A DNA stretch of 6,557 nucleotides from Alphaproteobacteria bacterium UBA5343 (lineage in GTDB: Bacteria > Pseudomonadota > Alphaproteobacteria > RF32 > UBA5343): the NCBI GenBank assembly GCA_002410125.1, contig DHQH01000050.1, positions 29,086 through 35,642 on the forward strand, in the 5' to 3' direction. This document shows positions 1 through 5,024 of the stretch, in pieces; positions within the stretch are counted from its first letter, which is position 1, and every line of letters starts with the position of its first letter. The notes below the pieces were generated by a model that was not told where the DNA came from, made no database searches, and worked only from the letters and a program-made list of their open reading frames with translations. Made by a program: the position numbers and the translations under genes.

Positions 1-144
1 GGAATTAGAGAAGGGATTATCTTGGATATGATACAAAAAGATATTCAAGAAAATGCGAAGAAGAAACAAAATAAAAAATATCGACATAAGAAATATAACA
101 AAAGAAAAAACAATTATTATAAAAATAGAAAAGAGGAAAAATAA
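1..144 (+). CDS. Ppx/GppA family phosphatase, C-terminal end only
   Basis: The open frame from base 1 ends at TAA 142-144 and gives 47 residues, cut by the window edge. It begins G-I-R-E-G-I-I-L-D-M-I, which matches the C-terminal signature of alphaproteobacterial Ppx/GppA proteins (RGIREGIL-type). The neighbouring gene ends with the related K-G-A-K-E-G-I-V-E-E-L. Family members hydrolyse polyphosphate or pppGpp in the cytoplasm; which substrate applies here cannot be told from this fragment. After the signature comes a low-complexity basic tail (residues 20-47, 15 of 28 Lys or Arg, plus Asn and Tyr), which could bind a polyanion such as RNA or polyphosphate; that is inference. The stop lies one base before the ATG of the next gene, whose ribosome binding site is inside these last codons, so the two are probably translationally coupled. 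Family assignment rests on about 11 residues plus context. Confidence 0.72.
   Translation, partial: GIREGIILDMIQKDIQENAKKKQNKKYRHKKYNKRKNNYYKNRKEEK
132..137 (+). promoter_or_regulatory. Ribosome binding site that fixes the second Ppx/GppA start
   Basis: AGAGGA lies 8 nt upstream of ATG 146. It supports that start over the in-frame ATG at 53, which has no such site and would add a 31-residue basic extension lying entirely out of frame over the upstream gene. Confidence 0.7.
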
Positions 145-145
145 T

Positions 146-1087
146 ATGGGTGATAAATTTGCATCAATTGATTTGGGAACTAATTCTTGTAGATTATTAA
201 TCGTTGAAAAAACAGCTAAAGGTCTTAAGACTATTTATAATGATTCTGCCCATGTTAGACTTGGTGATAAATTAGCTGAGACTAGAAATATTACAGCTGA
301 GGCTTCTTATAGAACTCTTAATTTATTAAAAGAATTTTCTTATAAAATGAAAGAGTTTGAAGTAAAAGATTATAGATTTATTGCAACTGCAGCGATGAGG
401 ATGGCTGATAATAGATATCAATTTATGCAAAAAGTAAAGGATGTAACAGGACTTGATATTGATTTAATTTCTCCAGAAGAAGAAGCCAGACTTACTGTAA
501 TGGGGGCAAAACCTAATATAAAAAAATCTAGTGAATATGTAGTTTTATATGATATTGGCGGTGGAAGTAGTGAGGTTATACTGGCTGAAGTTAAAGATGA
601 TGTGAAAATTATTGATATGATTTCTATTCCTTTTGGTAGTGCTACATCATCACAAAAGCTAAACCTAATTGATTATAACAAAGACAAATATAACAACCTG
701 ATTAACAAAACCAAGACTTATTTGTTTTCTTTTGAAGAAAAAAATAATATTTTGGAGTTAGCAAAAAATCATAAAGTACAGTTTATTGCAGCATCTTCAA
801 CAGCTATTAGAATTGCAGCTTTTGATAAAAAATTAGAAGTTTATAAAAGAATTGATGGTGACAATCATAAAATGGATAAAAAAGCTGTTAAATCAACCAT
901 TAAAAATATTTGTAAATTATCATTTGAACAAAGGAAAAATCATGCATTAATTGGAAAAGCTAGAGCTGATATAATCATCTCTGGTTGTGCTATTTTTGAA
1001 GCTATTTTTGACTTTTTTAATGCGAAGGAAGTTACTAGTTGTTTTAAGGGGGCTAAAGAGGGCATCGTCGAAGAGTTATCCTCTTAA
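146..1087 (+). CDS. Ppx/GppA family phosphatase (exopolyphosphatase / pppGpp phosphohydrolase type), divergent copy
   Basis: This 313-residue cytoplasmic protein has the ASKHA fold typical of Ppx/GppA enzymes, which remove phosphate from polyphosphate or pppGpp. Visible motifs: phosphate-1 loop IDLGTNS (8-14), ATAAMRMADN (80-89), the acidic segment SPEEEARL (109-116) that carries the family's catalytic glutamate, phosphate-2 loop DIGGGSSE (136-143), and the C-terminal ARADIIISGCAIFEAI region (272-287). Length is near the short, two-domain form, with no C-terminal HD domain. Start: ATG 146 with AGAGGA 8 nt upstream, one base after the stop of the upstream paralog. Odd features: the glycine-rich segment that in relatives reads like GTSGT is A-A-S-S-T (215-219), and the terminal RGIREG-type signature is KGAKEG (301-306). 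These suggest altered activity or a non-catalytic copy. The family call is firm; the substrate is not. Confidence 0.93.
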   Translation: MGDKFASIDLGTNSCRLLIVEKTAKGLKTIYNDSAHVRLGDKLAETRNITAEASYRTLNLLKEFSYKMKEFEVKDYRFIATAAMRMADNRYQFMQKVKDVTGLDIDLISPEEEARLTVMGAKPNIKKSSEYVVLYDIGGGSSEVILAEVKDDVKIIDMISIPFGSATSSQKLNLIDYNKDKYNNLINKTKTYLFSFEEKNNILELAKNHKVQFIAASSTAIRIAAFDKKLEVYKRIDGDNHKMDKKAVKSTIKNICKLSFEQRKNHALIGKARADIIISGCAIFEAIFDFFNAKEVTSCFKGAKEGIVEELSS

Positions 1088-1100
1088 ATCTTCGTCTTTT
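1069..1100 (+). terminator. Possible weak terminator at the end of the second Ppx/GppA gene
   Basis: CGAAGA (1069-1074) can pair with TCTTCG (1089-1094) around a 14-nt loop that contains the TAA stop, and is followed by TCTTTTT. The stem is only 6 bp and overlaps the coding end, so this is weak; the strong hairpin at 1307-1333 may do the job instead. Confidence 0.3.
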
Positions 1101-1166
1101 TAGCTAAATCACATCAAATTAATTTATGCACCTTATCTAAAAACTCTTCAGATTTGTGGTAGGAAC

Positions 1167-1196
1167 ATAGATAATCTCTTAATTCTTATTATCTAT
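1167..1196. repeat. Inverted repeat in the convergent spacer
   Basis: A perfect 9-bp inverted repeat, ATAGATAAT (1167-1175) and ATTATCTAT (1188-1196), is separated by 12 nt. No T-tract follows, so it is not an obvious terminator. The stem is all but AT-only and may be chance in an AT-rich spacer. The spacer 1088-1341 has no convincing ORF, tRNA or recognised RNA. Confidence 0.4.
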
Positions 1197-1221
1197 CTAA
1201 TATGATAAACTAAGATTACGA

Positions 1222-1259
1222 AAATTTGGCATTCGCACAAAATCCATCATACCAAATTT
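1222..1259. repeat. Inverted repeat in the convergent spacer
   Basis: AAATTTGG (1222-1229) and CCAAATTT (1252-1259) form an 8-bp inverted repeat with a 22-nt loop. A competing pairing exists between TATGAT (1201-1206) and ATCATA (1246-1251). The function is unknown. Confidence 0.35.
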
Positions 1260-1306
1260 AATTGTGGTTTAGATTGGAGACAAAGGTTAAAAAATTTAGA
1301 TAAATA

Positions 1307-1333
1307 AAAAGCCTCCTAAAGTGGGAGGCTTTT
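1307..1333. terminator. Strong bidirectional intrinsic terminator
   Basis: AAAAGCCTCC (1307-1316) pairs perfectly with GGAGGCTTTT (1324-1333) around a 7-nt loop. On the minus strand the stem starts 9 nt after the stop of the methyltransferase gene and is followed by TTTTTATTTA. On the plus strand it runs into TTTTGTTTG. It therefore ends the long minus-strand operon and also blocks read-through from the plus-strand phosphatase genes, which converge on it. Confidence 0.92.
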
Positions 1334-1341
1334 GTTTGTAA

Positions 1342-2730
1342 TCATCTGCTGCGGCCAGTGTCGCGCTCTCTTTCTTGCTTGAGTGTTCTAAGTTTTTTAA
1401 TTTCAGCTTCTTTTTCTTTGGCTTTTAACATTTGCCTTAACAGTTCTCTATCTCTTTCTCTCTCACTTCCTCTTTTCTTTAACACACAACCAAAATAAGC
1501 ATCTGTGCCATATAGAGATGGAGTAATATTATAGTAATAAAGATGAGAATCAGGTCGCTCTTCTTTAATTCCACCAACTAAATATAAGTCAATTGGCATA
1601 AGGTCAAATTTTTTATTTTCTTTTATGAATTTATTTACCTGCTCTTCATTTTCTTCAGGGAGGAGTGAAGATGTTGTATAAACCAATCTTCCTCCTGGTT
1701 TTACATATAAAGAGGCTTTTTGGATTAATTCTTGTTGTTCAATCTTAAATCTGGTTAACTCAGTTTCTCTAAATTTAAATTTTGAATCTGGAACTCTTCT
1801 CCACAAACCAGTTCTTGAACATGGAACATTAACTAAAACAACATCAAATTGTTGGTCGCCAATTTCTTCTTGCTTAGCTAGCTTGATATTTCTTGAGCCT
1901 GCTCTTTCCATCTTGGGACCAATTTTTTCTAATATTTTAGGATTTGCTTCTGCAGCTAAAACTTCTCCCCTGTTACTCATCATAGAAGAAATTGCCATGG
2001 TCTTATCGCCAGTACCAGCACAATAATCTAGTACCTTTAGTTCTGTTAAGTTTTGGATTTCTTCTTCTGTCAAACAAAGCATTGATATTAATTGCGAAGC
2101 CTCATCTTGGATTTCAATTTTACCTTGTTTAAAACAGGTCAACTCTTCAATATTAGTTCTTTTGCTAAGTCTGATACCATAAGGAGAATATTTAGTTGGA
2201 ACAGCTTTAATACCTTCTTCTTCTAGTTCATCTAAAATATCATCAATTGTTGCTTTATAACGATTAATTCTAATATCTAAATGAGCTGCTTTTTTCATAT
2301 ATTCTAGCTCTTTAACATTATTGCCAAATCTATCTAATAACCATTCTGGGCACTCTAATTCTTGCCAAGCTTCTAGCTGGGCACTAAAGTTTTTACTAAG
2401 GATGATTTTTTCTTCTAATCTTAGAGGTTGAGGGGCATGATCAGCTCCGTTAAATAGGCTTTCGATATCGTCTTCTTCATATTCTCTGATTGCTCTTAGA
2501 TAGCCAACAACTAATTGTCTTGGGGTATAAGACGAACCAATAATAGCTCTTAATCTAATTTTATTTCTAGTAAGTTCCCAAAACATATAAGATATGTTTC
2601 GTCTTTCTTTGTCGCTTATATAAATGCGGCTTTTGAAATATGATGATAAAATAGTGTCTGCTGGCACATAGCTTTTATCATCTTCGGTAACTAATTCTAT
2701 CAATGCCTGAATTAATGCTGCTGGTTTCAT
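1342..2730 (-). CDS. RsmB/NOP (Nol1/Nop2/Sun) family class I SAM-dependent RNA methyltransferase, probably lacking the catalytic Cys
   Basis: This 462-residue protein matches enzymes that make 5-methylcytosine in rRNA (RsmB acts on 16S C967). Layout: an N-terminal NusB-like helical region (about 1-140), a linker with IQDEASQLIS (207-216), and a Rossmann methyltransferase domain (about 230-418). Motifs: SAM loop DYCAGTGDKT (235-244), motif IV N-V-P-C-S (301-305) with RTGLWRR after it, and motif VI Y-T-T-S-S (351-355) followed by LLPEENEEQV. Normally motif IV reads DAPCS and motif VI ATCS; the motif VI Cys is the nucleophile of this family. Here it is Ser354 (TCT codon), the motif IV Asp is Asn301, and the SAM-loop GGKT is GDKT. 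The protein may therefore be inactive or serve a structural role. The C-terminus (420-462) is a highly charged Arg/Glu/Lys tail. It starts 3 nt after the rlmE stop and ends just before a strong terminator. Confidence 0.92.
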   Translation of the reverse strand: MKPAALIQALIELVTEDDKSYVPADTILSSYFKSRIYISDKERRNISYMFWELTRNKIRLRAIIGSSYTPRQLVVGYLRAIREYEEDDIESLFNGADHAPQPLRLEEKIILSKNFSAQLEAWQELECPEWLLDRFGNNVKELEYMKKAAHLDIRINRYKATIDDILDELEEEGIKAVPTKYSPYGIRLSKRTNIEELTCFKQGKIEIQDEASQLISMLCLTEEEIQNLTELKVLDYCAGTGDKTMAISSMMSNRGEVLAAEANPKILEKIGPKMERAGSRNIKLAKQEEIGDQQFDVVLVNVPCSRTGLWRRVPDSKFKFRETELTRFKIEQQELIQKASLYVKPGGRLVYTTSSLLPEENEEQVNKFIKENKKFDLMPIDLYLVGGIKEERPDSHLYYYNITPSLYGTDAYFGCVLKKRGSERERDRELLRQMLKAKEKEAEIKKLRTLKQERERDTGRSR

Positions 2731-2733
2731 TTC

Positions 2734-3417
2734 TTATTTTGCCTTAAATCCTGTTGCAACAACATAAGTTTCTGGAGAGCCTTTTCTTGATGATTTAGGT
2801 TTAAAATGCCCAACTTTAGCAAAATTTGCTTTCATATCATCAAGTAATTCTTTTTGTGCTCCACCTTGGAACACTTTTGCTATAAATACTCCATTTACTT
2901 CTAAAACTTCTTTGGCAAACTCATAAGCCATTTCAACAAGAGCCATAATTCTTAAATGGTCGGTTTGTTGATGACCTACTGTGTTTGCAGCCATATCGCT
3001 CATCACGATGTCGGCTTTTCCTCTTAATATGTCCTTTAACATATCAGGTGCATCGTCTTCGGTAAAGTCTTTTTGAATGATTGTTGCACCCTCAATATCA
3101 TCCATCTCTAAAATATCTAAACCAATTACTTGACCTTGACCTTTGTTTCTTTGTACAGCAAGCTGTGTCCAACCACCTGGGGCTGCACCTAAGTCAACAA
3201 TACTTTTACCTCTACCTAAGAATGAATATTTTTCATCTAATTCAATAAGTTTGAAGGCTGCACGAGAACGGAAGCCCATTCTTTTAGCGGCTTCTACATA
3301 GGGATCATTTAATTGTCTTTGCAACCAATTGGTAGAACCTCTTTTACGGCCTTTAGCAGTTTTCACCTTAACGAACTTTTTTCTTCTACCTGTTACTTGT
3401 TTTTCAATTTCTGACAT
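2734..3417 (-). CDS. rlmE: RlmE (FtsJ/RrmJ), 23S rRNA 2'-O-methyltransferase
   Basis: RlmE methylates the ribose of 23S rRNA U2552 (E. coli numbering) late in 50S assembly, using SAM. At 227 residues the length is usual for the alphaproteobacterial form. The basic N-terminus (about 10-36) leads into NDPYVEAAKRMGFRSRAAFKL. SAM-binding motif I is DLGAAPGGWTQ (75-85). The catalytic tetrad K-D-K-E is intact: Lys56 (in AAFKL), Asp141 (MSDMA), Lys181 (AKVFQGG) and Glu216 (SPETYVVA). Its stop is 3 nt from the start of the RsmB-like gene, so the two are co-transcribed and possibly coupled. An 81-bp gap separates it from atpF. The SD before the start is weak (AGAAG about 9 nt upstream), but no alternative Met is plausible before residue 47. 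Confidence 0.97.
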   Translation of the reverse strand: MSEIEKQVTGRRKKFVKVKTAKGRKRGSTNWLQRQLNDPYVEAAKRMGFRSRAAFKLIELDEKYSFLGRGKSIVDLGAAPGGWTQLAVQRNKGQGQVIGLDILEMDDIEGATIIQKDFTEDDAPDMLKDILRGKADIVMSDMAANTVGHQQTDHLRIMALVEMAYEFAKEVLEVNGVFIAKVFQGGAQKELLDDMKANFAKVGHFKPKSSRKGSPETYVVATGFKAK

Positions 3418-3449
3418 AGCTTTACACTTCTAATTCATATTTGAGGCAA

Positions 3450-3478
3450 TATGTAGCAGATTTATTTTAAAAATGCAA
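3450..3478 (-). promoter_or_regulatory. Possible promoter for rlmE and the RsmB-like gene
   Basis: On the minus strand TTGCAT (3473-3478) is followed after 17 nt by TACATA (3450-3455), a loose -35/-10 pair. It sits in the only sizeable gap between atpF and rlmE, where a switch from ATP synthase to rRNA-modification genes makes a separate promoter reasonable. The -10 is poor, and AT-rich DNA gives such matches by chance. Confidence 0.25.
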
Positions 3479-3498
3479 GTATGGGAGATAAAATTTAG

Positions 3499-4152
3499 CT
3501 AATCTATTTTAGTTAGAGAAATCTTTTTAGGAATTGAAGAGATAGCAGCATCAATTAGATTTCCATCAATTTTGCTATTCATATTCTCTTTTAAGACTTT
3601 TTCTACGGCTTTAACAGATAGGCTTACAGCTAGATTGTTAATTTCATCTTTGGCTGATTTTTCAATCAATTTGATTTTGCTAGCAGTTTCTTTTTCTTTT
3701 AGTTTGATCTCAGCAGTAAGCTTAGCAATTGCTTCTTTTTTCATCATTTCTGCTTGAGCTTTGGCTTTTTCAATAATTTCATCTGCATGCTTGTCGGCAT
3801 TTTTATATTTTCTTTTATAATCAGCTAAAAGATTTTGAGTTTCATCTCTTAAGTTTCTTGCTTCTTTTAGCTTAGCATCAATTTTATCAGCTCTTGCAAG
3901 TAACATAGATTTTAATATTTTGCCAATTGGTTTGGCTAATCCAATAATTACAACAATAAAAGAGATAGCAACCCAAAAAGTTGGATCTTCATAAAAGTGA
4001 CCATGACCTACCGCATGATGAGTATCATGAGCTTCGTGTACAGTTTCTACCATATGATGGGCATCAACTGTAACATTATTTACAGCTAGTGTGATGGTAT
4101 CTTTGATATTTTCTAATGTATTAGATGATATATTCATATTTGCTATCAACAT
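3499..4152 (-). CDS. atpF: ATP synthase F0 subunit b
   Basis: Subunit b is part of the peripheral stalk that holds the F1 head still against the rotating c-ring. The 217-residue protein has an N-terminal extension (1-58), one membrane helix (about 59-78, starting FWVAISFIVV), and a long charged coiled-coil region (about 85-190) rich in Lys, Glu and Ala. The C-terminal end would contact the delta subunit. The N-terminal extension, which should face the periplasm, is histidine-rich: eight His within residues 32-52. It follows b' directly (3-nt gap between the b' stop and this ATG), and AGGTGA lies 7 nt upstream, overlapping the end of b', which supports this start over the Met at residue 6. Since b' is the preceding gene, this is the b member of the alphaproteobacterial b/b' pair. 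Confidence 0.93.
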   Translation of the reverse strand: MLIANMNISSNTLENIKDTITLAVNNVTVDAHHMVETVHEAHDTHHAVGHGHFYEDPTFWVAISFIVVIIGLAKPIGKILKSMLLARADKIDAKLKEARNLRDETQNLLADYKRKYKNADKHADEIIEKAKAQAEMMKKEAIAKLTAEIKLKEKETASKIKLIEKSAKDEINNLAVSLSVKAVEKVLKENMNSKIDGNLIDAAISSIPKKISLTKID

Positions 4153-4155
4153 ATT

Positions 4156-4641
4156 TTATTCACCTGCCAATTTGTTTATCTCTTTTGTAATTATTTTATC
4201 ATCAAACTTTGTATTGGTTAGTTTTTCTAACACTAGAGATGATGATGTTTTAGCGATGTCTTTTACTTGTTTTAGAGCTTCTTTTTTGGTTTCTAAAATC
4301 TTTTCTTCGCTCGCTTTTACTTTTTTTGCTAATTTTTTATATGATTTTTCTTCTTCTTTTTTTATATAATCTGATAATTCGTCTTTCATTGCCTCTACTA
4401 TCTCATTTGCTTTTTGATTTGATAGTGTTAGGGCTTCTTCATATTCTTTCATTGCTGATTCGGCTTCTTGCTTTAGTTTTTCGGCAGCAAGCAAGTCATC
4501 ATCTATTCTTTTTTGACGATCTTCAATAGGTCCTGCTATTCTTGGTGTGATTAATTTTGCAAAGAAGAAAAATAAAATTGCAAAACAGATAACAAGCCAA
4601 AACACTTGCGAAACAATCCATGTTGGATCTAATTGAGGCAT
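4156..4641 (-). CDS. atpF2: ATP synthase F0 subunit b'
   Basis: Subunit b' (also named atpX or atpG) forms a heterodimeric peripheral stalk with b in alphaproteobacteria and phototrophs. The first residues, M-P-Q-L-D-P-T-W followed by SQVFWLVICFAILFFFF, are the hallmark of b': a short N-terminus, a membrane helix (about 9-29), then a Pro-Arg pair (33-34) and R-x-x-R-I-D-D-D-L (42-50), which opens the coiled coil. The helical, Lys/Glu-rich stalk covers about 45-155. Length 161 is normal. GGAGA lies 7 nt upstream of ATG 4641, supporting the start. It is separated from atpE by a 112-bp spacer with a large stem-loop and is followed after 3 nt by atpF. Confidence 0.95.
   Translation of the reverse strand: MPQLDPTWIVSQVFWLVICFAILFFFFAKLITPRIAGPIEDRQKRIDDDLLAAEKLKQEAESAMKEYEEALTLSNQKANEIVEAMKDELSDYIKKEEEKSYKKLAKKVKASEEKILETKKEALKQVKDIAKTSSSLVLEKLTNTKFDDKIITKEINKLAGE
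4160..4165 (-). promoter_or_regulatory. Ribosome binding site of atpF
   Basis: AGGTGA on the minus strand, 7 nt from ATG 4152. The in-frame Met five codons later has no SD, so this site decides the start and keeps the full N-terminal extension. Confidence 0.7.
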
Positions 4642-4648
4642 TCTAATA

Positions 4649-4653
4649 TCTCC
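4649..4653 (-). promoter_or_regulatory. Ribosome binding site of the b' gene
   Basis: GGAGA, 7 nt from ATG 4641. A CCTCCT stretch upstream on the same transcript (4687-4692, in the spacer hairpin) is partly complementary to it and could mask it; that masking is inference. Confidence 0.6.
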
Positions 4654-4671
4654 AAAAACTTAATAAATTAG

Positions 4672-4743
4672 AGTGAAGTAACTACTAGGAGGATTTGGGG
4701 TTTGTATTAAGAGTTATTTCAACCCCCTTATAGTTACTCCACT
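4672..4743 (-). promoter_or_regulatory. Intercistronic stem-loop between atpE and b'
   Basis: In the 112-bp spacer, 4672-4684 and 4731-4743 form a 13-bp stem (one A-C mismatch on the plus strand that is a U-G wobble in the minus-strand RNA). Two inner stems compete: GGGGTT/AACCCC (4697-4702 with 4721-4726), or the GGGGG run (4723-4727) with CCTCCT (4687-4692). No U-tract follows at once, and b' and b must be made from the same mRNA, so this looks like an RNA-processing, mRNA-stability or partial attenuation element rather than a full terminator. It lies just after the gene for the subunit needed in most copies (c), which fits a role in raising the c:b ratio; that role is inference. Confidence 0.65.
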
Positions 4744-4753
4744 TCAAATTAGA

Positions 4754-4978
4754 TTAACCAGTAATCATAACAAGTGCGATAACTAATGCATAAAGAGCAA
4801 TCGCTTCAACGGCAGCAAAACCTGCCCAACCATATAAGTCTACATCTTTTTTAACTGTTGGGTTTCTGCCAACTGTAGAAATAATTGTTGTCCAAATTTT
4901 ACTAACACCCCAAGCGGCTGCCATCATTGATAATGCACACATACCGGCACCGATATATTTAGCTGCTAATGCTTCCAT
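4754..4978 (-). CDS. atpE: ATP synthase F0 subunit c
   Basis: This is the c-ring proteolipid, present in about 8-17 copies, which carries protons through F0. The 74-residue hairpin has helix 1 (about 5-34), the polar loop G-R-N-P (37-40) that contacts F1 gamma/epsilon, and helix 2 (about 48-72) with the proton-carrying carboxylate Glu58 in AAVEAIALY. No sodium-type pattern is seen around the Glu, so proton coupling is expected. The helix-1 glycine motif that packs neighbouring c subunits is weak here (A20-x-A22-x-G24-x-S26), and there are three Trp (23, 29, 51), unusual for this protein; the closest look-alike known to me is the rickettsial c subunit. AGAAAGGA 8 nt upstream is a strong SD. 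It follows atpB after 46 bp and precedes b' after 112 bp. Confidence 0.97.
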   Translation of the reverse strand: MEALAAKYIGAGMCALSMMAAAWGVSKIWTTIISTVGRNPTVKKDVDLYGWAGFAAVEAIALYALVIALVMITG

Positions 4979-4986
4979 TTTAATTT

Positions 4987-5001
4987 TCCTTTCTAAAAAA
5001 A
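4987..5001 (-). promoter_or_regulatory. Strong translation initiation region of atpE
   Basis: On the minus strand a run of seven T (4995-5001) precedes AGAAAGGA (4987-4994), which is 8 nt from ATG 4978. The whole leader 4979-5024 is A/T-rich and should be unstructured. This resembles the U-rich enhancer before E. coli atpE, which raises translation of the high-copy c subunit. Confidence 0.55.
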
Positions 5002-5024
5002 TTAAATATTAAATTAAATCTAAT

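Noticed and set aside
53..145. N-terminal extension of the second Ppx/GppA protein from ATG 53
   Set aside because: It overlaps the end of the upstream gene in another frame, has no ribosome binding site, and the family's N-terminal motif begins right after ATG 146, which has AGAGGA at 8 nt.
1088..1300. tRNA or known small RNA in the convergent spacer
   Set aside because: No cloverleaf, T-arm sequence or known RNA motif is visible; only AT-rich inverted repeats.
3572..3757. Plus-strand open frame within atpF
   Set aside because: It is the hydrophobic antisense shadow of the Lys/Glu-rich coiled coil of subunit b, with no family match.
4091..4529. Two overlapping plus-strand open frames over atpF and b'
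   Set aside because: They are Leu/Phe/Ser-rich mirror images of the coiled-coil coding strand, with no ribosome binding site and no plausible product.
4672..4743. Rho-independent terminator after atpE
   Set aside because: No U-tract follows the stem on the minus strand, and b' and b must be transcribed from the same operon; a regulatory or processing stem-loop is the better reading.
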